Assembly: GCA_003353795.1 (NCBI GenBank)
Contig: PIVY01000014.1
Location: 1-45,122, forward strand
DNA length: 45,122 bases
Direction of reading: 5' to 3'
DNA from: a bacterium
Lineage (GTDB): Bacteria > Krumholzibacteriota > Krumholzibacteriia > LZORAL124-64-63
Shown here: positions 8,020 to 15,811 of the stretch, piece after piece
How positions within the stretch are numbered: position 1 is the first letter of the stretch
Layout: the number at the start of each line of letters is the position of its first letter
Program-made: the position numbers and the translations under genes
The notes under the pieces: generated by a model
What the model saw: the letters and a program-made list of their open reading frames with translations, nothing else
The model's database searches: none
What the model was told of the DNA's origin: nothing

Positions 8020-9291
8020 ATGAACAACGATAATCTCACCTGGAAGGGACTGCGGCGATCCGATCCCGACCGGCCCCGCCCTCTGGCCGACGCTGTGCTC
8101 CGCCTGATCTGGGAGGAACGCCGAATCTCCCGGGCGGACATCGCGCGCCTCGCCGGGCTCTCCCGTTCCACCGTCTCGGAAATCGCCAATGAGATCCTGC
8201 CCATGGGCCTGGTCGCCGAGATCGGTGAAGGCCCGTCACGCGGTGGCCGCCGGCCCATCTTGCTCGAATTCCAGGACGACGCCTGTGTCATCCTCGGCGT
8301 GGAGATGGGCGCCGCCCACGTGGCCGTGGCCCTCACCGATCTGCGCGGCAAAGTGCTGAGCTGGCAGTCGCGAGAACATCCCGTGAGGTCCGATCCCCCG
8401 GGCACCCGCCAGGTCATCGCCGATCTCTGCCGACTCTGCGTCGATGTGCCCGCAGCCGAGGGACGCGCCCTCGCCGGCATCGGAGTCGCCGTGCCCTGCC
8501 CCGTGGACCCGAGCCGACCGGACCACCTCTCGAGCGTCGTGATGCCCGACTGGGGAGGAGCCCTCGGCCTCGAAGATCTCGGCCAGCAGTACTACGTGCC
8601 TGTGCTGGTGGACAACGACGCCAACCTCGGCGCCCTCGCCGAGCACTGGTGGGGACTGGGCGAGAAGTCGGACAACCTCGCCTACATCAAGGTCGCCACG
8701 GGCGTCGGATCCGGACATGTCATCGGCGGCGACATCTACCGTGGCGCCACCGGCGTCGCGGGCGAGATCGGGCACGTGGCCATCGACCCCAACGGCGGGC
8801 CGTGCGTATGCGGCCTGCGGGGCTGCCTGGTCACGCTGGTGGGCGCCCACGCCCTGGTGGCGCGCGCCGCCGAACTGGGCGCCGAGTACCCCGAGAGCAG
8901 CCTTGCCGGCGCGACGATCACCGTCCACGACATCGAATCCGCCGCCCTCGCCGGCGATCCTCTCGCCTTGCAGGTCATCGACGAGGCGGCCGGCCACCTC
9001 GGCACCGCCATTGCCGGCCTGCTCAACCTCATGAATCCGGCCGTCGTCGTCCTGGGCGGCGACCTCGCCCGGGTCGGCGACCTGCTGCTCGCCCCGCTGC
9101 GGGAACGCGTACGCAACCGCACGCTCGTCAGCTCGGTGGCGGCGGCGGAGATCCTCGTCAGCGAACTCGGGATCCAATCGGTGGCCGTGGGCGCGGCGAC
9201 CATGGTGCTCAAGGCCGCCCTGAGCGACTCGCGACTCTTTCCGGCCATCGGCACGGCCGCGAAGGCCGACTCCCGAGGATCGTCGTCGTGA
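8020..9291 (+). CDS. ROK family transcriptional repressor
   Basis: A 423-residue protein with an N-terminal winged helix (ISRADIARLAGLSRSTVSEIANEIL) followed by a ROK sugar-kinase-like domain. The domain has the nucleotide/sugar fold motif DNDAN and the zinc signature with His252 and Cys262, Cys264, Cys269 (CVCGLRGC). The position after GC that is usually Glu in ROK kinases (GCxE) is Val here, consistent with a sensor rather than a kinase. It lies 43 bp after the lipoprotein gene and overlaps the GH16 start by four bases (GTGA). ROK repressors such as Bacillus XylR bind long odd-length palindromes of the TTTGTT/AACAAA type, close to the 23-bp operators here. The inducer is probably glucose or a beta-glucan disaccharide (inference). 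Confidence 0.9.
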   Translation: MNNDNLTWKGLRRSDPDRPRPLADAVLRLIWEERRISRADIARLAGLSRSTVSEIANEILPMGLVAEIGEGPSRGGRRPILLEFQDDACVILGVEMGAAHVAVALTDLRGKVLSWQSREHPVRSDPPGTRQVIADLCRLCVDVPAAEGRALAGIGVAVPCPVDPSRPDHLSSVVMPDWGGALGLEDLGQQYYVPVLVDNDANLGALAEHWWGLGEKSDNLAYIKVATGVGSGHVIGGDIYRGATGVAGEIGHVAIDPNGGPCVCGLRGCLVTLVGAHALVARAAELGAEYPESSLAGATITVHDIESAALAGDPLALQVIDEAAGHLGTAIAGLLNLMNPAVVVLGGDLARVGDLLLAPLRERVRNRTLVSSVAAAEILVSELGIQSVAVGAATMVLKAALSDSRLFPAIGTAAKADSRGSSS

Positions 9292-10100
9292 CCAGGTCGC
9301 TGCTCTTCGGCGCGGTTTGTCTGCTGGTAGGATTCGCGACCGGCTGCGGCAGCGATGACGACCCGCCCGTGGAGATCGGTCTCATCTGGCAGGACGATTT
9401 CGAGGGTCCGGCCGGTCAGTTGCCCGACCCGGATCGCTGGGTCTTCGACGTCGGCACGGATTGGGGCAATGCCCAGCTCGAGTTCGACACCGACCGCGCC
9501 GAAAACGTCAGCCTGGACGGCGACGGTCATCTCGCCATCACCGCCCGCGAAGAAGCCTACGGCGGACAGGATTACACCTCGGGCCGCATCAAGACCAAGG
9601 GGCTCTTCGAGCAGACCTACGGGCGCTTCGAGGCCCGGATCTGGTTACCCGAGGGGCAGGGCATCTGGCCGGCGTTCTGGATGCTCGGCGCGAACATCGA
9701 CGAGGTGGGTTGGCCGGCGTGCGGCGAGATCGACATCATGGAGTATCTGGGCCACGAGCCCCATGTCCTGCACGGGACGATCCACGGCCCCGGCCACTAT
9801 GGCGGAAGCGCCATCTCGGCGCGCCACGCCCTCTCCCAGGGCGGCTTCAACCTGGGCTTTCACGAGTTCGCCGTGGAATGGCACGAGGGGACCATCACCT
9901 GGCTGGTCGACGGTTACGACTACCATACGGTCACGCCGGACGACCTCCCCCACGGAGCCACCTGGGTGTACGACCGCCCATTCTTCATGCTCCTAAACCT
10001 CGCGGTCGGCGGTCGCTGGCCCGGCCCGCCGGACGAGAGCACGGTCTTTCCCCAGACCATGCTCGTGGACTACGTCCGGGTGTACGGACCGCTGCGCTAG
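9288..10100 (+). CDS. GH16 endo-beta-1,3-glucanase (laminarinase) lipoprotein
   Basis: GTG start overlapping the ROK stop, behind GAGG. The 270-residue product has a lipoprotein signal with GFATGC (Cys20) and a single GH16 beta-jelly-roll. The catalytic motif is EIDIME (nucleophile Glu147, Asp149, acid/base Glu152), the beta-bulge form typical of laminarinases. Further GH16 hallmarks are SGRIKTKGLFEQTYGRFEARI, WPAFWMLG, HEFAVEWHEGTITWLVDG and LLNLAVGG. It should cut internal beta-1,3 bonds at the cell surface or in the periplasm and release oligosaccharides. Its stop codon overlaps that of the convergent gene (CTAG, 10097-10100). Confidence 0.93.
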   Translation: MTRSLLFGAVCLLVGFATGCGSDDDPPVEIGLIWQDDFEGPAGQLPDPDRWVFDVGTDWGNAQLEFDTDRAENVSLDGDGHLAITAREEAYGGQDYTSGRIKTKGLFEQTYGRFEARIWLPEGQGIWPAFWMLGANIDEVGWPACGEIDIMEYLGHEPHVLHGTIHGPGHYGGSAISARHALSQGGFNLGFHEFAVEWHEGTITWLVDGYDYHTVTPDDLPHGATWVYDRPFFMLLNLAVGGRWPGPPDESTVFPQTMLVDYVRVYGPLR

Positions 10101-13100
10101 ATCGCCAGGTGCAGGTACGTCCGGATCTCCCACTCCCGCCCATCCGGCAACCCCTCGGGATACAGTTCGTCGACCTCGGGCTCCGGCACGCCGCTGGGCT
10201 GGTACCGGTTGGAGTACCGATCCAGCGTCCGGTAGGTGCCGCGCACGCCGAACCGGGTCTGCGGCAGACCGAACCAGCGCGGTCGACCGAGGGTGAAGGA
10301 GATGTCGGCCATCGCCTGCATGGGGAAGGTGAGGTTGTGGTCGCGGTGGTAGTCGTAGGGACCGAAGTCGTTGAACATCAGGTGGCCCATCAGGGCGACC
10401 GACGTCCAGGCGACCCGGCTGTCGAATCCGAAGCGCTTGATGAGCCGCGGGTTGGCGCCGTTGGGCTCGGCGGTGCCGAACCAGATGTGGCTGACCATGC
10501 GCGTGGTCCGGCCGAACCGGTTGACCAGACGGCCATTCACTTCCCAGAGGTCCCGCGCCGGCGTGGCGCCCGGGAAGGCGTACACCTGGTTGGTGTCGGA
10601 GATGAAGAGGCCGGCGTCGGCCGTCGTGTAGTGGCGCTTGTAGATGAATCCCATGCTGGCGGCGAAGCCAGCGTTCTCGCGGACGTCGCTGTCCCAGCTC
10701 CAGAGCCAGGTGGCGGGCGTCGGGTCGAAGGTGACCATGATCTCTGCGGCTGCCGTCTCGCGGTTGCCGCGAACGGCGAACGGGTCGTCGATGATGTTGC
10801 GCGGACGACCGGCGGTGCCCACGAGGTACTCCGGATTCGGCATGGGTGCGACGATGGGTTTCTGCCAGAGGAAGTTGGGTCCGATCTGCCACTTGCCCAT
10901 GGAGACCGCCACGCCGGTCAGCGCGTTGATCTGGTTGCCGGAGCCGCTGTCCTTGAGGCCCCAGCCGGTGAAGGTCGGGATCGCCGTCGGGCCAGCCTCG
11001 GCCACGAGCCCCATGTAGGCACCCTGTCCGTACCAGTTCCAGCGACCCTTCTGCCAGGTCAGCTTGCCCCGGAATCCGAGCGTGTCCTCGTCCTTGACGG
11101 TGTCGGTGCGGATATCCTCCGGATCGAGCGGCTCCTCCGAGGCTGCGTCCTCGTCACTGACCAGCTGGAACGACTCGCCCACGCGGGGATAGCCTGACCA
11201 CAGGGCGCCGCCCTCGAAGTCGAAGGGGCCCAGTCGGGTCGCCATCTGCAGCGAGGCCTTCCGCGTGACCCGGACCGGAATGGCGATCGAGCTCGTGGCC
11301 TGGGTCTGCTGGGCGAAATCCTCCTGGAAGAGGCCCGTCCAGTTGATGCCGCCGGTGCCGAGCTGGTACTTGGCGAAGAGCGCCGGGTTGGCGCCCCACC
11401 AGAGCTGCGGACCGAAGGCGACGGTCAGGCCGTCGAGCCCCTTCTTGCCGGCGATCTGGAAACCGACCGGAGCCTCGCCGTTGTAGATGTCGAGGTTCTC
11501 GCCATAGTAACCGTCGCGGTAGAGGCCGAAGAAGTCGCCCTCGTACTGCCAGTGGAGATGGCCGGTACGGTAGAAGCCTTCGAGGGTAAATAGGCGATCG
11601 TCCCAGGAGACCGTCGCGTGGTGGACCTTCACCCGCTCGAGGGATTCGAGGTCCAGCGGATCGCCGTTCTGATCGACGATGGTGCGCGACCGGCCGCGGT
11701 TCTCGTAGAAGATCTCGTCGATGGGGTTCTTCGGTACGCGGCCCAGGATATTCAGGCCCAGCGTCCCGAGCACGTTGTCACTGGGCTTGGCCTCGAAGTC
11801 CACGAAGAAGGACTGGCCGCTGTCGAATCCGAGGTACGAGGGGTACTCGGCCTGGGGCTCCTCGACGTCCGGCGTGCTGATGTTTTCACCGCCGGTGCTG
11901 TAGGTCTCGAACTCCATGCGCACGCCGGACACGCGTACCATGCTGAAGACGTTGGTCTCGAGAGCGGCCTTGTCGCCCCGGGCGGTGAGCACCGAGCCCA
12001 TGGCCTGGATGTCGGCGAAGTGGGACTGGATCGCGGCCTTGTCCGTTTTTGCGGCGTAGGGATCGAGCTTGAAGGCGTCGCGCAGGGCGTAGTAGGCCGC
12101 GCGCGGATAGACGTCGTAGATGCCCTGGGAGTTGGAGAAGCCCTTGGCCGTGATGCCCCACCACTCCTCGTTCATGTTGTTGTCGCCCTCGCGGTAGTCC
12201 TCGGGGTAACCGGCGTTGGGCCACGACGCGTTGGTGTCGTGAATGTCCAGGCGCTCGTCCTGCTTGAACTTCCACCAGCCGTCGCTCCACTGGAAGATGA
12301 GGCCGCCGATGGCGTTGCCCACGCGACCGTTGCCGGCGGCCTGCTCGTAGATCTCTTCCCACTGGGCGAGCAGGTAACGGGCCTGGGTGGCCTGGTCCTC
12401 GCTCATGGTGACGGCGTTGAAGGCGTCGGCGCCGAATTCGGTGAACATGGTGGGCACGCCCAGCTTGTCCTTGACCACCTGGAAGAAGTCGCGCGCCGAC
12501 TTGCCGCGGTAGACGTTGGAGCCGAACACGTCGAGGCCCTGGCACTCCTCGGCGATGATGTCGATGTACTGCAGGTCGCCGTTGGCCATGGCCACCGGAC
12601 GGCCCGGATCGCGCTCCTTGATGTCGCGGATGATCTCGCCGAACAGCGTGTAGAGGTAACGGGCCTTGGCCTCATTGCGCTCGCCCTCGGGCAGGGCCTC
12701 GATCTCGAACGACCTCCAGGACAGACCGTAGTTGTTCTCGTTGCCCAGCAGCCACATCAGAACGCCGGGGGTCCCCTGGAACTCGTCCACCAGGTCGGCG
12801 ACCTCGGCCTTCAGGGTCTCGCGCACCCGGGGGTCGCTGTAGTCGGTATTGGGAATCCAGACGCCGTCGAGGGTCATTCCGTAGCGACCGACGGTGTGGT
12901 TGAGGATCGTGTAGATGCCGTACGTCTCGTAGACGTACTGCACCCAGCGCGGAGGCATGCCCACGTAGTGCCGGATGACGTTGACGCCCATGGCCTTGAG
13001 CAGCGACATCTCCTTGGCAAGAGCGGCCTCGATCATCTCGTCCGGATGGCCCCAGAAGTCGTAGGTGTAGTTCTCGCCGATGGGCATGTAGCCCCAGTTC

Positions 13101-13279
13101 ATGCCGTAGACCATGAAGTCCCGGCCGTCGACCTGGAGGCGGGACCCGCTCTGATCGGTGATCACCTCGATCTCCGGCATGCTCGCCATGGCGACCGACG
13201 GCAGGGCCAGCAGGCAGATCAGGATGGCCGGCGCGAAGCGACCGGAAATGCGTCGGCAGTCGTCAGCGATCGAGAGCAC
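10097..13279 (-). CDS. Clan GH-A (GH2-like) glycosidase with a C-terminal outer-membrane beta-barrel-like domain
   Basis: GTG start at 13279, six bases behind AAGGAG; it lies inside the end of the GH1 gene (17-bp overlap). The 1060-residue protein has a signal peptide (FAPAILICLLALPSVAMAS). Residues about 30-410 form a TIM barrel like the catalytic domain of GH2 and relatives: GVNVIRHYVG, acid/base Glu181 in LLGNEN and nucleophile Glu281 in FTEFG, 100 residues apart. Residues about 450-1060 are long runs of alternating polar/aromatic strands separated by short turns (FDFEGGALWSGYPR, WNWYGQGAYMGLV, GFAASMGFIYKRHYTT), ending in a strand IRTYLHLAI, as in outer-membrane barrels. I infer an enzyme tethered to its own outer-membrane channel. 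Co-transcribed with GH1 and controlled by the operator at 14734. The exact GH family is uncertain. Confidence 0.8.
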   Translation of the reverse strand: MLSIADDCRRISGRFAPAILICLLALPSVAMASMPEIEVITDQSGSRLQVDGRDFMVYGMNWGYMPIGENYTYDFWGHPDEMIEAALAKEMSLLKAMGVNVIRHYVGMPPRWVQYVYETYGIYTILNHTVGRYGMTLDGVWIPNTDYSDPRVRETLKAEVADLVDEFQGTPGVLMWLLGNENNYGLSWRSFEIEALPEGERNEAKARYLYTLFGEIIRDIKERDPGRPVAMANGDLQYIDIIAEECQGLDVFGSNVYRGKSARDFFQVVKDKLGVPTMFTEFGADAFNAVTMSEDQATQARYLLAQWEEIYEQAAGNGRVGNAIGGLIFQWSDGWWKFKQDERLDIHDTNASWPNAGYPEDYREGDNNMNEEWWGITAKGFSNSQGIYDVYPRAAYYALRDAFKLDPYAAKTDKAAIQSHFADIQAMGSVLTARGDKAALETNVFSMVRVSGVRMEFETYSTGGENISTPDVEEPQAEYPSYLGFDSGQSFFVDFEAKPSDNVLGTLGLNILGRVPKNPIDEIFYENRGRSRTIVDQNGDPLDLESLERVKVHHATVSWDDRLFTLEGFYRTGHLHWQYEGDFFGLYRDGYYGENLDIYNGEAPVGFQIAGKKGLDGLTVAFGPQLWWGANPALFAKYQLGTGGINWTGLFQEDFAQQTQATSSIAIPVRVTRKASLQMATRLGPFDFEGGALWSGYPRVGESFQLVSDEDAASEEPLDPEDIRTDTVKDEDTLGFRGKLTWQKGRWNWYGQGAYMGLVAEAGPTAIPTFTGWGLKDSGSGNQINALTGVAVSMGKWQIGPNFLWQKPIVAPMPNPEYLVGTAGRPRNIIDDPFAVRGNRETAAAEIMVTFDPTPATWLWSWDSDVRENAGFAASMGFIYKRHYTTADAGLFISDTNQVYAFPGATPARDLWEVNGRLVNRFGRTTRMVSHIWFGTAEPNGANPRLIKRFGFDSRVAWTSVALMGHLMFNDFGPYDYHRDHNLTFPMQAMADISFTLGRPRWFGLPQTRFGVRGTYRTLDRYSNRYQPSGVPEPEVDELYPEGLPDGREWEIRTYLHLAI

Positions 13280-14666
13280 GGGATTCTCCTTGATTCGATG
13301 GCGTGACGGTATCGTCGACGGCGTTGGCGGCCACGACGTCGCGGTACCAGAAGGCACTGTCCTTGGGTCGGCGCTGCTGCGTGTCGAAGTCCACTCCGAA
13401 GAGGCCGAACCGCTTGGTGAAGCCGAATCCCCACTCGAAGTTGTCCAGCAGGGACCAGACGAAGTACCCGGCCAGCGGCACGCCGTCGGCGATGGCCCGT
13501 CGGGCGGCCAGGCAATGACCCTGGTGGTAGGTGATGCGTCGCTGGTCGGCGATCCTGCCGTCGGCGTCCACCGGGTCGGTGTAGGCCGCGCCGTTCTCGG
13601 CGATGTAGATCTTGCCCGGCGCGTACTCGCGGTGGACCCGCATCAGGCTGGCGTGAAGTCCGTCGGGATAGACTTCCCAACCCATGTCGGTGAGATCCTC
13701 GGCCGGCACGGTCTTCACGTCGCGAGGCCGACCGGCGGCGTCGGCCTGCATGATGTTGCGGCTGTAATAGTTCAGGCCCAGAAAATCTACGGGCGCGGCG
13801 ATCGCAGCCAGGTCGCCATCCTGTTCGAACGGCAGGTCCGGACTCACGAGGTGACCGCGGACGATCCTGTCCGCGACGGCGTCCTCCGGATACGCGCCGC
13901 GCATGACCGGATCGAGATACCAGCGATTGAAGAAACCGTCGAACCAGCGGGCGGCGTCGACGTCGGCCTCGCTGTCGCTGGCCGGATAGGCGGGGCAGTA
14001 GTTGAGCACGATGCCGACCTCGGCATCGGAGACCTCGCGACGGATCGCCGCGGTCGCCCAGCCGTGGGACAGCAACAGGTGGTGGGCGGCGCGAAGGGCC
14101 TCTGCGGGATCGAGATGCCCGGGCGCATGGTGCCCTTCCTCGTGGCCGAGGGTGGCGATGCACCAGGGTTCGTTGTGGGTCGTCCACTGCTTGACGCGGT
14201 CGCCCAGCCGTCGGGAGACTGCCGCCGCATACTCGACGAAGCCCTCGGCTGTGTCGCGCGCGCCCCAGCCCCCGCGATCCTGCAGAGCCTGGGGAAGATC
14301 CCAGTGGTAGAGGGTCGGAAACGGCTCGATGCCTTCGGCGAGCAGGCCGTCGACGAGGGCGTCGTAGAAGTCGAGACCGGCGGCGTTGATGGCGCCGGCG
14401 CCGGCGGGCATGATCCGCGGCCAGGAGATGGAGAATCGGTAGGCTCCGAGTCCGAGCCACCGCATACGCTCGATGTCGTCGCGCCAGAGGCGATAGTGGT
14501 CACAGGCGACGTCGGGATTCGAGCCGTCCTCGATCTTGCCCGAGACCGCGGCGAAGCGATCCCAGATGGACTCGCCCCGGCCCTGCGCACGTCGTCCGCC
14601 CTCGATCTGCTGGGCTGACGTGGCGGCGCCCCAGAGGAATCCTTCTGGAAAGCTCTGCCTGGCCAT
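13263..14666 (-). CDS. GH1 beta-glucosidase, cytoplasmic
   Basis: A 467-residue protein without signal peptide and of normal GH1 length. It starts with the GH1 N-terminal signature FPEGFLWGAATSAQQIEGG. The acid/base Glu166 is in THNEPW and the nucleophile Glu357 in YIAENGA; ISWPRIMP, LYHWDLPQALQ and WSLLDNFEWGFGFTKRFGL are also present. It would hydrolyse beta-glucosides and short beta-glucan oligomers after uptake. First gene of a two-gene operon with the glycosidase-barrel protein; divergent from the secreted protein at 14812 across a shared operator. Confidence 0.95.
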   Translation of the reverse strand: MARQSFPEGFLWGAATSAQQIEGGRRAQGRGESIWDRFAAVSGKIEDGSNPDVACDHYRLWRDDIERMRWLGLGAYRFSISWPRIMPAGAGAINAAGLDFYDALVDGLLAEGIEPFPTLYHWDLPQALQDRGGWGARDTAEGFVEYAAAVSRRLGDRVKQWTTHNEPWCIATLGHEEGHHAPGHLDPAEALRAAHHLLLSHGWATAAIRREVSDAEVGIVLNYCPAYPASDSEADVDAARWFDGFFNRWYLDPVMRGAYPEDAVADRIVRGHLVSPDLPFEQDGDLAAIAAPVDFLGLNYYSRNIMQADAAGRPRDVKTVPAEDLTDMGWEVYPDGLHASLMRVHREYAPGKIYIAENGAAYTDPVDADGRIADQRRITYHQGHCLAARRAIADGVPLAGYFVWSLLDNFEWGFGFTKRFGLFGVDFDTQQRRPKDSAFWYRDVVAANAVDDTVTPSNQGESRALDR

Positions 14667-14733
14667 GGTGCGGCGACTCCCGGCGCTGAAGGATTCCGGA
14701 GACCGGAAAACCCGGCCCAGCCTGCAAAATAAC

Positions 14734-14756
14734 CTTTGTTCGGACTCCGAACATAG
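14734..14756. promoter_or_regulatory. 23-bp operator, copy 2 of 4, in a divergent promoter region
   Basis: Half-sites CTTTGTTCGG and CCGAACATAG separated by ACT. It sits between the GH1 gene (minus) and the secreted protein gene (plus) and overlaps promoters in both directions, so one repressor could silence both sides. Confidence 0.8.
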
Positions 14757-14781
14757 TGTATGATATCCGTAACCCTGTCAA
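14736..14781. promoter_or_regulatory. Overlapping divergent promoters of GH1 (minus) and secreted protein (plus)
   Basis: Plus strand: TTGTTC (14736-14741), 17 bp, TATGAT (14759-14764). Minus strand: TTGACA (plus-strand TGTCAA at 14776-14781), 17 bp, CACTAT (plus-strand 14753-14758). The 23-bp operator fills the plus-strand spacer and abuts the minus-strand -10. Confidence 0.65.
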
Positions 14782-14811
14782 GACCTTCTTCTTTCACGAG
14801 AGGCCACTGAA

Positions 14812-15786
14812 ATGCGAAATCGTGCAAGCGCTTTTCTCGCGGCTGCCATGCTGATCTGCCTGATTCCCACGGCTGGTCATGCGCTGGAGCCCTATTCCCA
14901 GGACTTCGAGGCCCTGAACCAGGTGGACCCGGCGGCCCTCTCGGCCGACGGTTGGCTGGTCTTCGGCAACGTCTCCAACGCGGAGGGCACCTACCTCTAC
15001 GGCTACGGTCCGTTCCCCGCCCCCAACCACAACGTCGCCTTCAGTCAGATCGACTTCGGCCAGGGCGGCGACGACCAGGGCTTCCAGCAGCTGGTCGTCT
15101 TCAGCGACTACAACAACGTCGATCACGCCAACGGCCACCTCATCGAGTCGAACGTCTACCAGGAGCAGGACATCACGGCCGAGGACGTGGGCTTCCGCTG
15201 GACCTTCGAGTTCCAGGCCAAGCGCGGCAACCTCGCAGGATCCTCGACCGCGCTGGCGTTCATCAAGACGCTGGACCCGGCCAACGGCCACGCGCTCACC
15301 AATTTCATCTCCGTGGATATGACCACCATCCCCGAGACCTGGGACGGCTTCACGCTCTCCATCGACATCGATGCGAGCCTCGAAGGCCAGATCCTGCAGA
15401 TCGGTTTCGCGAACACCGCGACGCTCTACGAGAGCTCGGCGATCTTCTACGACAACATCATCTTCTACGAGGCCGGTCCGGTGGGCGTGCCCGACAGCGC
15501 CGCTGCGCTGGGCGCCGCGCTGGGTCAGAACTATCCCAATCCGTTCAACCCGCGGACCCGTATCGATTTCTCCCTGGAACAGCCGACCAACGTGACCATC
15601 GCCGTGTTCGACGTCGTGGGTCGCCGGGTCGCCACGCTGCATCAGGGTGCGCTCGCCGAGGGCGACCACCACGTGATCTGGAACGGTCAGACCGACATGG
15701 GCACCCCCGCCCCCGCCGGCCAGTACCGATACGCGTTGCAGACGGCGACCGGTCAGGTCACCCGCAGCATGGTTCTGGTGAAGTAA
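14812..15786 (+). CDS. Secreted beta-sandwich protein with C-terminal FlgD-Ig-like sorting domain
   Basis: A 324-residue protein with a signal peptide ending near AGHA. Residues about 25-225 form a domain rich in aromatic and Asn/Gly residues (SQDFEALNQVDPAALSADGW, LYGYGPFPAPN, FIKTLDPANG, FYDNIIFYE), resembling a jelly-roll carbohydrate-binding module. Residues about 235-324 are the sorting domain with LGQNYPNPFNPRTRIDFSL, FDVVGRRVATL, HHVIWNGQTD and a final SMVLVK. Such domains direct T9SS-like export and surface attachment in FCB bacteria. The gene product at 23950 is a close paralogue of the first domain. It is under the 14734 operator and 25 bp upstream of the phosphorylase gene. Binding of beta-glucan is inferred from context. 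Confidence 0.85.
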   Translation: MRNRASAFLAAAMLICLIPTAGHALEPYSQDFEALNQVDPAALSADGWLVFGNVSNAEGTYLYGYGPFPAPNHNVAFSQIDFGQGGDDQGFQQLVVFSDYNNVDHANGHLIESNVYQEQDITAEDVGFRWTFEFQAKRGNLAGSSTALAFIKTLDPANGHALTNFISVDMTTIPETWDGFTLSIDIDASLEGQILQIGFANTATLYESSAIFYDNIIFYEAGPVGVPDSAAALGAALGQNYPNPFNPRTRIDFSLEQPTNVTIAVFDVVGRRVATLHQGALAEGDHHVIWNGQTDMGTPAPAGQYRYALQTATGQVTRSMVLVK

Positions 15787-15811
15787 CGACCACGATCGAG
15801 GACGGGAATTC

